This document shows, piece by piece, positions 36,760-45,490 of a DNA stretch of 64,000 bases. The DNA comes from Neoroseomonas terrae. Lineage in GTDB: Bacteria; Pseudomonadota; Alphaproteobacteria; Acetobacterales; Acetobacteraceae. The notes below the pieces were generated by a model, which did not search any database, was not told where the DNA came from, and was given only the letters and a program-made list of their open reading frames with translations. Location: the NCBI RefSeq assembly GCF_018129025.1, contig NZ_JAAEDI010000005.1, positions 124,001 through 188,000 of the forward strand, given 5' to 3'. Numbering within the stretch: position 1 is the stretch's first letter; every line of letters begins with the position of its first letter. A program made the position numbers and the translations under genes.

Positions 36760-37368
36760 ATGATGAAGCTGCATTGGTCGCCACGTTCCCCCTTCGTGCG
36801 GAAGGTCATGGTCGCGGCGCATGAACTCGGCCTCGCCGACCGGATCCAGACCACGCGCACCCTGGTGGGCGCAGCGATCGTCGCGCCGCAGCTCCTGCCG
36901 GACAATCCGCTGAACAAGATCCCGACCCTGGTGCTGGAAGACGGGACGGTTCTCTACGACAGCTACGTCATCATCGAGTATCTCGACAGCCTGGCCGGCG
37001 GCAGGCTGATCCCGCGCGAAGGCCCGGCGCGCTTCACCGAACTGCGCCGCCACGCGCTCGGCAACGGCTTCCTAGACATGCTGATCCAGTACCGCATGGA
37101 GCGCGAACGCACGCCGCCGTCGCAACCGATGATGGATGCCTTCGCGAAGAAGTTCGACAGCACGCTGACCGCGATCGACCAGGAGATCGAGGCGATCAAC
37201 GCGGACCCGCCCGGCATCGCGCAGATCTCGCTGGCGATCGCCGGCGACTACCTGGATTTCCGCTTCGCCGATCTTGGCTGGCGGGAACGCGCGCCGCGCT
37301 ACAGCGCGTGGCAGGAACGGTTTCGCCAGCGTCCGTCGATGGTCGCGACCCCGGTGGTCGACGGCTGA
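36760..37368 (+). CDS. glutathione S-transferase-like protein
   Basis: The 202-residue protein begins MMKLHWSPRSPFVRKVMVAA, the GST N-terminal fold with SPF at the active-site loop. PLNKIPTLVLEDGTVLYDS supplies the cis-Pro and the glutathione-binding Asp-Ser. A helical C-terminal domain follows. Two adjacent ATGs (36760 and 36763) are possible starts. It is the first gene of a plus-strand run with a CoA transferase two bases downstream. Its role in that pathway is unknown. Confidence 0.82.
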   Translation: MMKLHWSPRSPFVRKVMVAAHELGLADRIQTTRTLVGAAIVAPQLLPDNPLNKIPTLVLEDGTVLYDSYVIIEYLDSLAGGRLIPREGPARFTELRRHALGNGFLDMLIQYRMERERTPPSQPMMDAFAKKFDSTLTAIDQEIEAINADPPGIAQISLAIAGDYLDFRFADLGWRERAPRYSAWQERFRQRPSMVATPVVDG

Positions 37369-37370
37369 CC

Positions 37371-38555
37371 ATGGCCGGACCGCTGTCGCATCTGCGCGTG
37401 CTTGATCTCGGCCGCATCATGGCGGCGCCGTGGGCGACGCAGATCCTGGCCGATCTCGGCGCCGAGGTGATCAAGGTGGAACGCCCCGGCGCCGGCGACG
37501 ATACGCGTGGCTGGGGGCCGCCCTTCCTCAATGGCACGAAGGATGCGGGCTATTTCCTCGCGGTGAACCGCGGCAAGCGGTCCATCACGCTCGACATCAC
37601 GAAGCCTGCCGGACAAGCCATCGCGAAGCGCCTGGCGCAGGATTGCGACATCGTCATCGAGAACTTCAAGGTCGGCGCCCTGAAGCGCTACGGTCTGGGT
37701 GCGGCGTCGCTGCGGGCGCTGAAGCCGTCGCTGATCTACTGCTCCGTCACCGGCTTCGGGCAGGACGGGCCCCGCGCCGAACAGGCCGCCTACGACTTCA
37801 TGATCCAGGCGATGTGCGGGCTGATGAGCATCACCGGTGAGGCCGATGGCGCACCGCAGAAGGTCGGCGTGCCGATCATCGACCTGATGACGGGCATGTA
37901 TGCCGCGACCGCGATCCTCGCTGCCGTCGCACGGCGCGCAGAGACGGGCGAGGGCGAGACGATCGACCTCGCCATGCTCGATGTCGGCACGGCCGTCTTG
38001 TCGAACCAGGCGATGAACCACCTGGTCGGCGGCCGCGTGCCGCACCGCGCCGGCAACCGCCATCCGAACATCCAGCCGCAGGACGTGTTCCCGGCGAGCG
38101 ATGGCGAGATCGTCCTCGCTGTCGGCAATGACGGCCAGTTCGCCAAGCTGTGCGAGGCCATCGACCTCCCGGAACTGGCAGCCGACCCGCGCTTCATCCG
38201 CAACGCCGACCGCGTGCGGCACAATGGCGAGTTGACGCCGTTGCTCGCCGAACGCTTCAGCGACTTCACCCGCGCCGAGCTGACCGCGCGGCTTGACGCC
38301 GCCGGCGTGCCCTGCGGCCCGATCAACACCGTGCCCGACGTCTTCGCCGATCCGCAGGTGCTGCATCGCGGCCTGCTGCGGCACCTGCCGCATCCGGCGG
38401 GCGAGGTACCGATGGTCCGCTCGCCCATCCGCATGGACGGGATGCGGGAAGACGGGGTGCCGCCGCTGCTCGGTGCCGATACGGCCGCAGTGCTGAACGC
38501 GATCGGCATCGGCGCCACCGAACAGGCGGCGCTCGCTGCCGAGGGAATCATCTGA
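37371..38555 (+). CDS. family III CoA transferase (CaiB/BaiF)
   Basis: The 394-residue enzyme begins LSHLRVLDLGRIMAAPWATQ and carries DLGAEVIKVERPGAGDDTRG, NRGKRSITLD and the catalytic Asp in AAYDFMIQAMCGLM (about residue 140). NRHPNIQPQDVFPASDGEI and the C-terminal GVPCGPINTVPDVFADPQV are typical. It moves CoA between a donor acyl-CoA and a carboxylic acid in the cytosol. The ATG at 37371 directly follows the GST stop. The neighbouring hydratase and dehydrogenase suggest activation of a dicarboxylate or hydroxyacid. Confidence 0.92.
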   Translation: MAGPLSHLRVLDLGRIMAAPWATQILADLGAEVIKVERPGAGDDTRGWGPPFLNGTKDAGYFLAVNRGKRSITLDITKPAGQAIAKRLAQDCDIVIENFKVGALKRYGLGAASLRALKPSLIYCSVTGFGQDGPRAEQAAYDFMIQAMCGLMSITGEADGAPQKVGVPIIDLMTGMYAATAILAAVARRAETGEGETIDLAMLDVGTAVLSNQAMNHLVGGRVPHRAGNRHPNIQPQDVFPASDGEIVLAVGNDGQFAKLCEAIDLPELAADPRFIRNADRVRHNGELTPLLAERFSDFTRAELTARLDAAGVPCGPINTVPDVFADPQVLHRGLLRHLPHPAGEVPMVRSPIRMDGMREDGVPPLLGADTAAVLNAIGIGATEQAALAAEGII

Positions 38556-38556
38556 C

Positions 38557-39150
38557 ATGCCGCGCATCCCCCTTCCCGCGACGCGCGACGACCTGACCGA
38601 CGACGCCCAGCGCGCGGTGTGGGACAGCGTCGTCTCCGGTCCGCGCGGCCAGGTCATCGGCCCGCTGCGCGCGGCGATCCATGCGCCGGACCTCGCCCGC
38701 GCCTGGTCCGCGCTGGGTGAATCGCTCCGCTTCGGCACCAGCCTCGGCAAGCGACGGGCGGAACTCGCCATCATCGTCACGGGGCGGCGCTGGTCGGCGC
38801 AGGTCGAATGGTTCGTCCACGCCCAGGCCGCCGCCGCTGCGGGGCTCGAACCCGCGATCATCGAGGCCATCCGCGACGGCCGCGCACCGCATTTCGATGA
38901 TGCGGATGACGCGATGATCTACGACTACGCCCGCCTGCTGCTGCGCGACGGCACCGTGCCGGAAGCGCTGCACGCGCAGGTGACAAAGCGCTTCGGCGTT
39001 AAGGGCGTCGTCGAGCTCACCGCCCTCGTCGGCTACTATTCCATGGTGGCGATGACACTCAATGCGCACGAGATACCGCTGCCGGGCGACACGGCGCCGC
39101 CGCTGACGGCGCCGGCGGAGGGCCTGTTCGCCCAGCCGCCGCCCGACTAG
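38557..39150 (+). CDS. carboxymuconolactone-decarboxylase-family protein
   Basis: The 197-residue all-helical protein resembles the CMD/AhpD family (RRAELAIIVTGRRWSAQVEW, VHAQAAAAAGL, AIIEAIRDGRAP, VVELTALVGYYSMVAMTLNA). The CxxC pair of AhpD-type peroxidases is absent, so a non-redox function is more likely. It starts one base after the CoA transferase stop and belongs to the same operon. Such proteins are frequent companions of catabolic CoA transferases; the reaction is unknown. Confidence 0.8.
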   Translation: MPRIPLPATRDDLTDDAQRAVWDSVVSGPRGQVIGPLRAAIHAPDLARAWSALGESLRFGTSLGKRRAELAIIVTGRRWSAQVEWFVHAQAAAAAGLEPAIIEAIRDGRAPHFDDADDAMIYDYARLLLRDGTVPEALHAQVTKRFGVKGVVELTALVGYYSMVAMTLNAHEIPLPGDTAPPLTAPAEGLFAQPPPD

Positions 39151-39179
39151 CGAACCAAACAAACGGGAGGAAACAACGA

Positions 39180-40148
39180 ATGATCACCAGAAGACTCGCA
39201 GTATCCGCGCTGGCACTGCCCGCGCTGATCGGCCGCGCGCAGGCGCAGGCCTTCCCCGACCAGCCGATCCGGCTGATCGTTCCCTTCGCGCCGGGCGGGC
39301 CGGCGGACCTCATAGCTCGCACCGTCGGGCGGTCGATGGGCGAGAAGCTCGGCAAGCCCGTGGTGGTCGAAGCACGCGCCGGCGCCGGCGGACTGATCGG
39401 CGTGGACTATGTCGCGAAGGCGCGGCCGGATGGGCACACGCTGGTGCTCGCCAGCAGCGGCGCCATGGCGGTGCTGCCGCATCTGCAGCCGAACATGCCC
39501 TTCGACCCGCGCACCGATCTCTCGCCGATCACCCAGGTGCTGGCGGTGCCTCAGATCGTCTCCAGCGCGCCGAACCTCGGGCCGAAGTCGCTCGCGGAAC
39601 TGGTGGCGATGGCGAAGGCGCGGCCCGGCCAGCTCACCTATGGCTCCGCCGGCATCGGCTCCTCGCTGCATCTGGCGGGCGAGTTGCTCAAGCTGCGCGC
39701 CGGCATCGACATCGTCCATGTGCCGTTCCGCGGCGCGGCGCCGGCGGTGACGGAACTTCTCGCTGGCCGCATCCAGATCCTGCTCGCGGACGTGCCGGCG
39801 CTGATTTCCCATGTGCGGGGCGGCGCGGTGCCGGCGCTGGCGATCACCTCCCCGCAGCGCCTGTCCATCATGCCCGACGTGCCGACTGCCGAGGAAGCCG
39901 GCGTGCCCGGCCTGATCAGCGAGACCTGGTACGGTGTACTGGGACCCGCGGGCATCCCGGCGGATCGCCTAGCGATCCTCTCGGCGGCGACGAAGGCGGC
40001 GCTGGACGATCCGGAGACGCGCCGCGTGCTCTCCGAGCAGGGCGGCCGCATCGTTGCCAGCAACCCGGACGAGTTCGCGACCTTCATCCGTGCCGCCTAC
40101 GACCAGTGGGGCGAGGTCGTTCGCGCCACCGGCATGCGACTGGAGTAG
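39180..40148 (+). CDS. Bug-type (TctC) solute-binding protein, tandem copy 1
   Basis: The 322-residue protein has a signal peptide (ITRRLAVSALALPALIGRA). Bug motifs follow: DQPIRLIVPFAPGGPADLIA, VVEARAGAGGLIGVDYVA, YGSAGIGSSLHLAGELL and HVPFRGAAPAVTELLAGR. A GGGAGG lies about 11 bases before the ATG. It is the first of three consecutive Bug genes. No TctAB genes are in the window. Confidence 0.92.
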   Translation: MITRRLAVSALALPALIGRAQAQAFPDQPIRLIVPFAPGGPADLIARTVGRSMGEKLGKPVVVEARAGAGGLIGVDYVAKARPDGHTLVLASSGAMAVLPHLQPNMPFDPRTDLSPITQVLAVPQIVSSAPNLGPKSLAELVAMAKARPGQLTYGSAGIGSSLHLAGELLKLRAGIDIVHVPFRGAAPAVTELLAGRIQILLADVPALISHVRGGAVPALAITSPQRLSIMPDVPTAEEAGVPGLISETWYGVLGPAGIPADRLAILSAATKAALDDPETRRVLSEQGGRIVASNPDEFATFIRAAYDQWGEVVRATGMRLE

Positions 40149-40151
40149 GCG

Positions 40152-41114
40152 ATGGACAGGCGTACACTTCTCGCCGCCGCGGGGGTTCTCGCGGCGGGGC
40201 CGGCTTCGGCGCAGGCCTGGCGACCGCCGCGGCCGATGAAGATCATGGTGCCGCTCGCGCCCGGTGGCACTGCGGACACCATCGCACGCATCATCGCCGA
40301 CCCGACGGCGGCGATCCTCGGCCAGCCTGTGCTAGTCGAGAACCGGCCGGGCGGCAGCGGGGCCGTCGCCGCCATCGCCGTTGCGCGCGGGCCGGCGGAT
40401 GGGCTGACGCTGCTCTACTGCTCCCCGTCGATCCAGATCCTCAACCCGCTGATGATGCGCAACATCCCCTATGACGCGATGGCGGATTTCACGCCCGTCA
40501 TCGCGCTGATGCGGGCGCCGAAGATCCTCGTGGTGCGGCCGGACTTCCCGGCGCGGAGCGTCGAGGACATCATCGCGCTGGCAAAGTCCCGTCCCGGCGG
40601 CCTCTCCTATGCCAGTGCCGGCATCGGCTCCTCGGCGCATCTCGCCGGCGCGCTGTTCGCGCAGCTTGCGGGGATCGAGCTGCTGCACATCCCGTATCGC
40701 GGGACCGCGCCGGGCGTGCAGGACCTGATGGGTGGGCGCGTGGACATGATCCTCGACACCGCCGCCGCGCTGCTGCCGCTGGTGCGGGAGGGGCGGCTGC
40801 GCGCGCTTGCCGTCAGCACGGCCGAGCCCGCGCGCGCCGCGCCTGAGTTGCCGCCGATCGCGCGCACGCTGCCAGGCTTCGACGATGCTTCCTTCAATTA
40901 TTTGATCGCCCCCACGCGTACGCCGCCGGAGGCGATCGCCGCCATCAACGCCGCGATCAACGAGGTGCTCGCCCAGCCCGCCACGCGCGAGCGTTTCGAG
41001 GCGCTCGGCGCGGAACCCGTCGGCGGCACGCCCGAGCAACTCGCCGCCGCGGTGCAGTCGGAGATCGACCGCTGGCGTGCCGTCATCACTGCCCAGAGGA
41101 TCACCATCGAATGA
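40152..41114 (+). CDS. Bug-type (TctC) solute-binding protein, tandem copy 2
   Basis: The 320-residue protein has a signal peptide (MDRRTLLAAAGVLAAGPASA) and Bug motifs PMKIMVPLAPGGTADTIARI, LVENRPGGSGAVAAIAVA, YASAGIGSSAHLAGALF and HIPYRGTAPGVQDLMGGR. It starts 3 bp after copy 1 and overlaps copy 3 by ATGA. Copies 2 and 3 resemble each other more than copy 1 (shared GFDxAxFNY and IAPT/ISAP region), pointing to duplication in place. Confidence 0.92.
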   Translation: MDRRTLLAAAGVLAAGPASAQAWRPPRPMKIMVPLAPGGTADTIARIIADPTAAILGQPVLVENRPGGSGAVAAIAVARGPADGLTLLYCSPSIQILNPLMMRNIPYDAMADFTPVIALMRAPKILVVRPDFPARSVEDIIALAKSRPGGLSYASAGIGSSAHLAGALFAQLAGIELLHIPYRGTAPGVQDLMGGRVDMILDTAAALLPLVREGRLRALAVSTAEPARAAPELPPIARTLPGFDDASFNYLIAPTRTPPEAIAAINAAINEVLAQPATRERFEALGAEPVGGTPEQLAAAVQSEIDRWRAVITAQRITIE

Positions 41115-42073
41115 GAGTGTCGCGTCGCGCCCTGCTGGCTTCCCCTGTCGTTCTCGCCGCGCCGGCGCTGGCGCAGAGCTATCCGTCGCGACCGATCCGC
41201 CTGATCGTGCCCTTCGCCGCCGGCGGGTCGGCCGACGCCTCGGCCCGCATGCTGGCGGACCCGATGGGCACCGCGCTCGGTCAGCCGGTGGTCGTGGACA
41301 ACCGCCCGGGCGGTGGCGCGACGGTCGGTGCGCAGGTGGTGGCGCGGGCGGCGCCGGATGGGCTGACGCTGCTCTACGGCACGCCGGGGCCGCAGATTAT
41401 CAACCCGCATCTGATGCCGTCCCTGCCCTATGACCCCGTGCGCGACTTCGCGCCGGTATCGGGCTACAAGCGCGCCCCGAACCTGTTCGCGGTGAATGCG
41501 GCCTTGCCCGCGCAGGATGTCGCGGGGCTGATCGCGCTGGCGAAGGCACGGCCGGGGCAGCTCACCTTCGCCTCCTCGGGCATCGGTTCCTCCTCGCATC
41601 TCGCTGGCGAGATGCTGAAGTTCATGGCGCAGATCGACATCACCCATGTGCCGTACCGCGGCACCGGGCCGGCAACCACGGATCTGATCGCGGGCACGGT
41701 CAGCATGGCGCTCGACACGCTGTCCATCCTGCTCCCGCCGGCCCGCGCCGGGTCGCTGCGCGCCTTGGCGGTGACGACGCCGCGGCGGTCGCCGCTCGCG
41801 CCGGATCTGCCGGCGCTGGCGGAAACGCTGCCGGGCTTCGACGCGGCGCCGTTCAACTACATCAGCGCGCCGGCCGGCACGCCGGCGCCGATCATCGCGC
41901 GGCTGAACGGCGTGATCGTCACCATCCTGAACGACCAGGCCTATCGCGCGCGGATGGAGGCGCTGGGCGAGGAGGCGACGCCGTCGACGCCCGAGGAACT
42001 CGCCGCGACCATCGCCGCCGAATCCGCGCGCTGGGAGCAGGTCATCAAGGCCGCCGGGATCCGCATGGAATGA
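41111..42073 (+). CDS. Bug-type (TctC) solute-binding protein, tandem copy 3
   Basis: The 320-residue protein has a signal peptide (MRVSRRALLASPVVLAAPAL) and Bug motifs RPIRLIVPFAAGGSADASAR, VVDNRPGGGATVGAQVVA, FASSGIGSSSHLAGEML and HVPYRGTGPATTDLIAGT. It overlaps both neighbours by ATGA, so translation is probably coupled. It matches copy 2 in length and in several C-terminal segments such as GFDAAPFNYISAPAGTPAP. Confidence 0.92.
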   Translation: MRVSRRALLASPVVLAAPALAQSYPSRPIRLIVPFAAGGSADASARMLADPMGTALGQPVVVDNRPGGGATVGAQVVARAAPDGLTLLYGTPGPQIINPHLMPSLPYDPVRDFAPVSGYKRAPNLFAVNAALPAQDVAGLIALAKARPGQLTFASSGIGSSSHLAGEMLKFMAQIDITHVPYRGTGPATTDLIAGTVSMALDTLSILLPPARAGSLRALAVTTPRRSPLAPDLPALAETLPGFDAAPFNYISAPAGTPAPIIARLNGVIVTILNDQAYRARMEALGEEATPSTPEELAATIAAESARWEQVIKAAGIRME

Positions 42074-42993
42074 CCGAATCGATCCTGCTGCTCTCCGCCA
42101 TCCCGGCCGATCTGCGCGCGGCGCTCGCGGAACGCTTCACCCTGGTCGAGGACAAACCGGATGCGGCGCCGAACGGCATCCGCATCGCCGTGACGATGGC
42201 GCTGGCCGGCGCGCGGGAGGAACACTTCGCGCGGCTACCCGAGCTGCGCCTCCTCGTCAGCCAGGGCGCCGGCCTTGAGCGTGTGGACCTGCCCGCCGCA
42301 GCAAGGCGCGGCATCTCGGTGGCCTACACGCCGGACGTGATGACCGAGGATGTGGCGGATGCCGCGATCGGGCTGATGTACGCCGCGGCGCGGCGCGTCG
42401 CGGAGGCCGACCGCTTCGTGCGCTCGGGCCGCTGGGCCAAGGAACGCATGGGTCTCGGCCTCAGCCTGCATCGCAAGGCCGCGGGCATCGTCGGCCTCGG
42501 CAAGATCGGCCAGGCCATCGCGCGGCGCTGTGCCGGGCTTGGCATGGAGGTCGCCTGGACGGGGCCGCGCGCGAAGCCGGACCAGCCCTATCCCTTCGTG
42601 CCGGACATCCGCGCGCTGGCCGGGCGGTCGGACGTGCTGATCCTCGCCACGCCGGGCGGCGGCGATACCGACCGCATCGTCGATGCGGCGGTGCTCGCCG
42701 CACTCGGACCGAACGGTGTGCTGGTGAACATCGCACGCGGGTCGGTGGTGGATGAAGCGGCGCTGCTGGACGCGTTGGAACGCCGCGCCATCGCCGCGGC
42801 GGGGCTGGACGTCTTCGCGAAGGAGCCGGGCCTCGATCCGCGCTTCCTTGCCCTCGACAACGTCGTGCTGGCGCCGCATTCGGCCTCGCTGACCATCGAG
42901 ACGCGGCAGGCGCTGATCGCGCGCATCCTGTCGGACATCGACGCCTTCCGCACCGGCCGCCCGTTCCTGGACGCAGCCGCGGGCGCCGTGTAG
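42070..42993 (+). CDS. D-2-hydroxyacid dehydrogenase, NAD(P)-dependent
   Basis: The 307-residue enzyme has the Rossmann motif AAGIVGLGKIGQAIARR (about residues 137-153). Catalytic residues lie in VNIARGSVVDEAALL (Arg), LDVFAKEPGLD (Glu) and VLAPHSASLT (His). It reduces 2-oxoacids to D-2-hydroxyacids or the reverse. Its ATG overlaps the third Bug gene's stop. With the CoA transferase and class I hydratase it suggests a pathway for a hydroxy- or unsaturated dicarboxylate. Confidence 0.9.
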   Translation: MTESILLLSAIPADLRAALAERFTLVEDKPDAAPNGIRIAVTMALAGAREEHFARLPELRLLVSQGAGLERVDLPAAARRGISVAYTPDVMTEDVADAAIGLMYAAARRVAEADRFVRSGRWAKERMGLGLSLHRKAAGIVGLGKIGQAIARRCAGLGMEVAWTGPRAKPDQPYPFVPDIRALAGRSDVLILATPGGGDTDRIVDAAVLAALGPNGVLVNIARGSVVDEAALLDALERRAIAAAGLDVFAKEPGLDPRFLALDNVVLAPHSASLTIETRQALIARILSDIDAFRTGRPFLDAAAGAV

Positions 42994-43002
42994 CGAGCGC
43001 GC

Positions 43003-43743
43003 ATGCCGGCCCCCGCCATCGACCTGAACCGCAGCGCGGTCGCGCGCTACATCCAGCTCGCGACGCTGTTCAGACGCAGGATCGAGCAAGGCGCGTGGCG
43101 GATCGACCATCGCATTCCGACGGTCGACGACCTGGCGGCGGAATGCGGTGTGGCGCGCGCCACGATCCGCCAGGCGCTCGACCTGCTGGAGCAGGACGGG
43201 CTGATCGAACGCTTCCGCGCCAAGGGCACCTTCGTCCGCAGCGCGCCCACGGACAGCCGCCTGTGGTGCGATGTGGAAACCGACTGGTCCGGCCTGCTGC
43301 GATCGCGCGACGGGGCAGAGATCGAGATCCTTGACGACACGCCTGCCCTGTCGTCCACCGCGCTGCCGCCTGTCGAGATCGGCCGCCCGGCACCGCAATA
43401 TCGCCATATCCGGCGCCGCCATTGGCGTGACGGGCAGCCCTTCCTGCTGGCGGATGTGTATCTGAACGACCGCCTGTCCCAGAAGGTGACGGCGGAAGCC
43501 CTGCGCAGCCGGACGGCGCTGAAGCTCGTGGCCGGCATTCCCGGCGTGCGCATCGCGGATGCGCGGCAAACGCTGACGATCGGCACGGCCGATGTGGAAA
43601 CGGCGGCGGCGCTCCATCTTCCGCTGAATGCGCCTGTCGCCTTCGTGCGTCGCGCGGCGGTGGATGCGCGGGGCGTGCTGCTGCTGGTGGCGGACGGGAT
43701 CTATCGCGGCGACGTGGTGCGGATCGATATCAAGCTGCGGTGA
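43003..43743 (+). CDS. GntR-family transcriptional regulator (HutC/UTRA type)
   Basis: The 246-residue protein has an N-terminal winged helix: TLFRRRIEQGAWRIDHRIPT, then VDDLAAECGVARATIRQALD, then LIERFRAKGTFV. A C-terminal UTRA ligand domain follows (YRHIRRRHWRDGQPFLLADV, AALHLPLNAPVAFVRRAAVD). It closes the catabolic operon, 9 bp after the dehydrogenase, and is likely its local regulator. The inverted repeat at 36704-36717 is a possible target, unproven. Confidence 0.9.
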   Translation: MPAPAIDLNRSAVARYIQLATLFRRRIEQGAWRIDHRIPTVDDLAAECGVARATIRQALDLLEQDGLIERFRAKGTFVRSAPTDSRLWCDVETDWSGLLRSRDGAEIEILDDTPALSSTALPPVEIGRPAPQYRHIRRRHWRDGQPFLLADVYLNDRLSQKVTAEALRSRTALKLVAGIPGVRIADARQTLTIGTADVETAAALHLPLNAPVAFVRRAAVDARGVLLLVADGIYRGDVVRIDIKLR

Positions 43744-43908
43744 AAGCGGGCGCGTGCCCACGCGAGCAATGCCCGAATTCCCTTTGCAAGCCAACAGGTT
43801 GCGTTGTCGGTGCAGTTTAGTCGGAACGGACCGACGCCATCGCTCGCTGCGGTCAGAACGGCACGCTGCAGATGACCCCCCCGCACGCCCGGCGCCAAGT
43901 GGAGGTTT

Positions 43909-43970
43909 CCAAAGGCCCTTCGGCCTTTGGCGGGGAGAGGATTGGAGAGGGGCAGAGCCCCTCTCCAATC
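43909..43970 (-). repeat. paired-hairpin intergenic element, copy E (type I)
   Basis: On the minus strand: hairpin 1 is a 14-bp stem GATTGGAGAGGGGC / GCCCCTCTCCAATC (43940-43970). After TCTCCCCG, hairpin 2 is CCAAAGGCC/GGCCTTTGG (43909-43930), followed by AAACCTCCACTTGGCGCCG. It matches copy B through hairpin 2 and the tail, while hairpin 1 is longer with compensating changes. It lies downstream of the MFS gene in sense orientation. Confidence 0.75.
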
Positions 43971-44123
43971 CACCTGTCGCGACTCGGGCGCCCCCGCGCG
44001 GACGGACCGCGAACGCCCTTGTGCCGCCTCCTGCTCGCCACCCACAAACGCTTGATCCCCAGCGCATTCGCGACTCGACGCATCGCCGTCAGCGATTCGT
44101 TCGCGCGACTCGGACCAAGTCAC

Positions 44124-44168
44124 TGATTCAGCATGGGTGCCTGGGTGCGACTCCGGCGTGCTGAATCA
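44124..44168 (-). terminator. perfect inverted repeat after the MFS gene
   Basis: TGATTCAGCA (44124-44133) and TGCTGAATCA (44159-44168) form a perfect 10-bp stem with a 25-base loop, 17 bp past the MFS stop. There is no T-run, so it may be an mRNA 3'-end hairpin or a protein-binding site rather than a classical terminator. Confidence 0.4.
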
Positions 44169-44185
44169 CCTTCTGTTCCGGAACG

Positions 44186-45379
44186 TCACGCCGGGCGTCG
44201 TGCGAGTGACCAGGACAGCGCGCCCAGCGCCACCGCGGCGATGCCGAGCGATGCCCCCAGCCCGATCGTCGTCGCGCCCAGCCCGAAGGCGATGGGGCCG
44301 AGCGACTGCCCGGTGAAGAAGGAGAAGGCGTGCAGCGACACGGCGCTGCCGCGGAACTGCTGCGAAAGCTCAGTCGCCCGCACCTGGATGGCGTTGTGGA
44401 TCATGTAGAACGCCATGCCGAGCAGGAAGCCGGCGAGCACGACGACCCAGAGTGCCGGTGCGACGGCCATGCCGGCGAGGGCGAGAAGGCCGATGAAGCC
44501 GCCCAGTCGGACCACCGCCGCCTGGCCGAAGCGCAGCAGCAGCCAGTGGGCGAGCGCCGCATACCCCAGCCCGCCCAGCCCGAAGGCGCCGATCGCTAGG
44601 CCCGCTTCCGTCGTGCCGCCGATGCCGCGGTTGATCAGCAGCGTTGCGATATAGGGGAAGGACCCGAAGACGAGCCCGCCCTCGGCCGCGACCGTGGCGT
44701 AGAGCGGAATGGCCTGCGGATTGGCCAGGATCGTTCGGTATCGTCGTGCCGCGACCACGGGGTCGTAGCGGGTGATCGGTTCCTTCGCTGCGCTGCGCGA
44801 TGCGAGGATCAGGGTAACGGCACCGATCACCGCCGCGATGGCACACAGCGCCAGCATGCCCCGCCATCCGGCAAAGGCGGCGATCGGCCCAGCGATCGCG
44901 CCGCCGGCGATCTGCCCGGAGATGCCGAAGATCAGCATGCGCGACAGTGCCACCTGTCGTTCCCGCAGCGGCACCGCGTCGCCCATGATGGCGAGGGTGA
45001 GGGGCATCATCCCGCCCGCCGCCGCGCCTGACAGCGCGCGGAAGGCCATCAGCCAGCCGAGCGAGAGCGCAGCCGCCGACAGCAGCAGCATCAGCACCAG
45101 CAGGCAGATGCAGATCGTCACGACGCGCCGCTTGCCGACGGAATCCGCGACCGGTCCCAGGATGGGCTGCACCAGTGCGAAGGGCAGTGTGTAAGCCGTG
45201 CCGAGCAGCGCGACCTGCGCCACGGTGCTGCCGAGGTCGTGCGCGATGTCCACCACCAGCGGGTCGGTCGCCCGCGTCGCGAGCGCGCCGGCGAAGACCG
45301 CGGGGCCGTACATCGCCAGCACGCGGTTCATGCCGCGGCGCCCCGCGGTCGCATCCTCGTCCGTCTTGGAGGCTGTCAT
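44186..45379 (-). CDS. major facilitator superfamily transporter
   Basis: The 397-residue protein has about 12 hydrophobic segments and MFS signatures. The loop after helix 2 is PILGPVADSVGKRRVVTICI and helix 4 reads LMAFRALSGAAAGGMMPLTL. The segment VVLAGFLLGMAFYMIHNAIQ is like drug/proton antiporters of the AraJ/Bcr type. The ATG at 45379 is favoured; upstream codons enter the divergent promoter. It is divergent from the Baeyer-Villiger-type monooxygenase. Substrate unknown. Confidence 0.88.
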   Translation of the reverse strand: MTASKTDEDATAGRRGMNRVLAMYGPAVFAGALATRATDPLVVDIAHDLGSTVAQVALLGTAYTLPFALVQPILGPVADSVGKRRVVTICICLLVLMLLLSAAALSLGWLMAFRALSGAAAGGMMPLTLAIMGDAVPLRERQVALSRMLIFGISGQIAGGAIAGPIAAFAGWRGMLALCAIAAVIGAVTLILASRSAAKEPITRYDPVVAARRYRTILANPQAIPLYATVAAEGGLVFGSFPYIATLLINRGIGGTTEAGLAIGAFGLGGLGYAALAHWLLLRFGQAAVVRLGGFIGLLALAGMAVAPALWVVVLAGFLLGMAFYMIHNAIQVRATELSQQFRGSAVSLHAFSFFTGQSLGPIAFGLGATTIGLGASLGIAAVALGALSWSLARRPA

Positions 45380-45490
45380 GCCGCCATGCTGCGCCGCAGC
45401 GAAGGCGATCACAACCCATCCCGCCTGCAATGCTTTGCCGCTCGGGACGCAGCCCGGTAGGCTTTCCGCAAGCAGCGGGGAACGGAACCA

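Larger units (their letters stand above)
43744..44185. other. gene-free convergent spacer with repeat elements
   Basis: This 442-bp gap between the convergent regulator and MFS genes contains copy E of the paired-hairpin element (43909-43970) and a 10-bp inverted repeat at 44124-44168. No frame in it looks coding. Confidence 0.5.

Noticed and set aside
42235..44067. Minus-strand frame covering the dehydrogenase and GntR genes
   Set aside because: Spans two well-supported plus-strand genes and has no recognisable domain.
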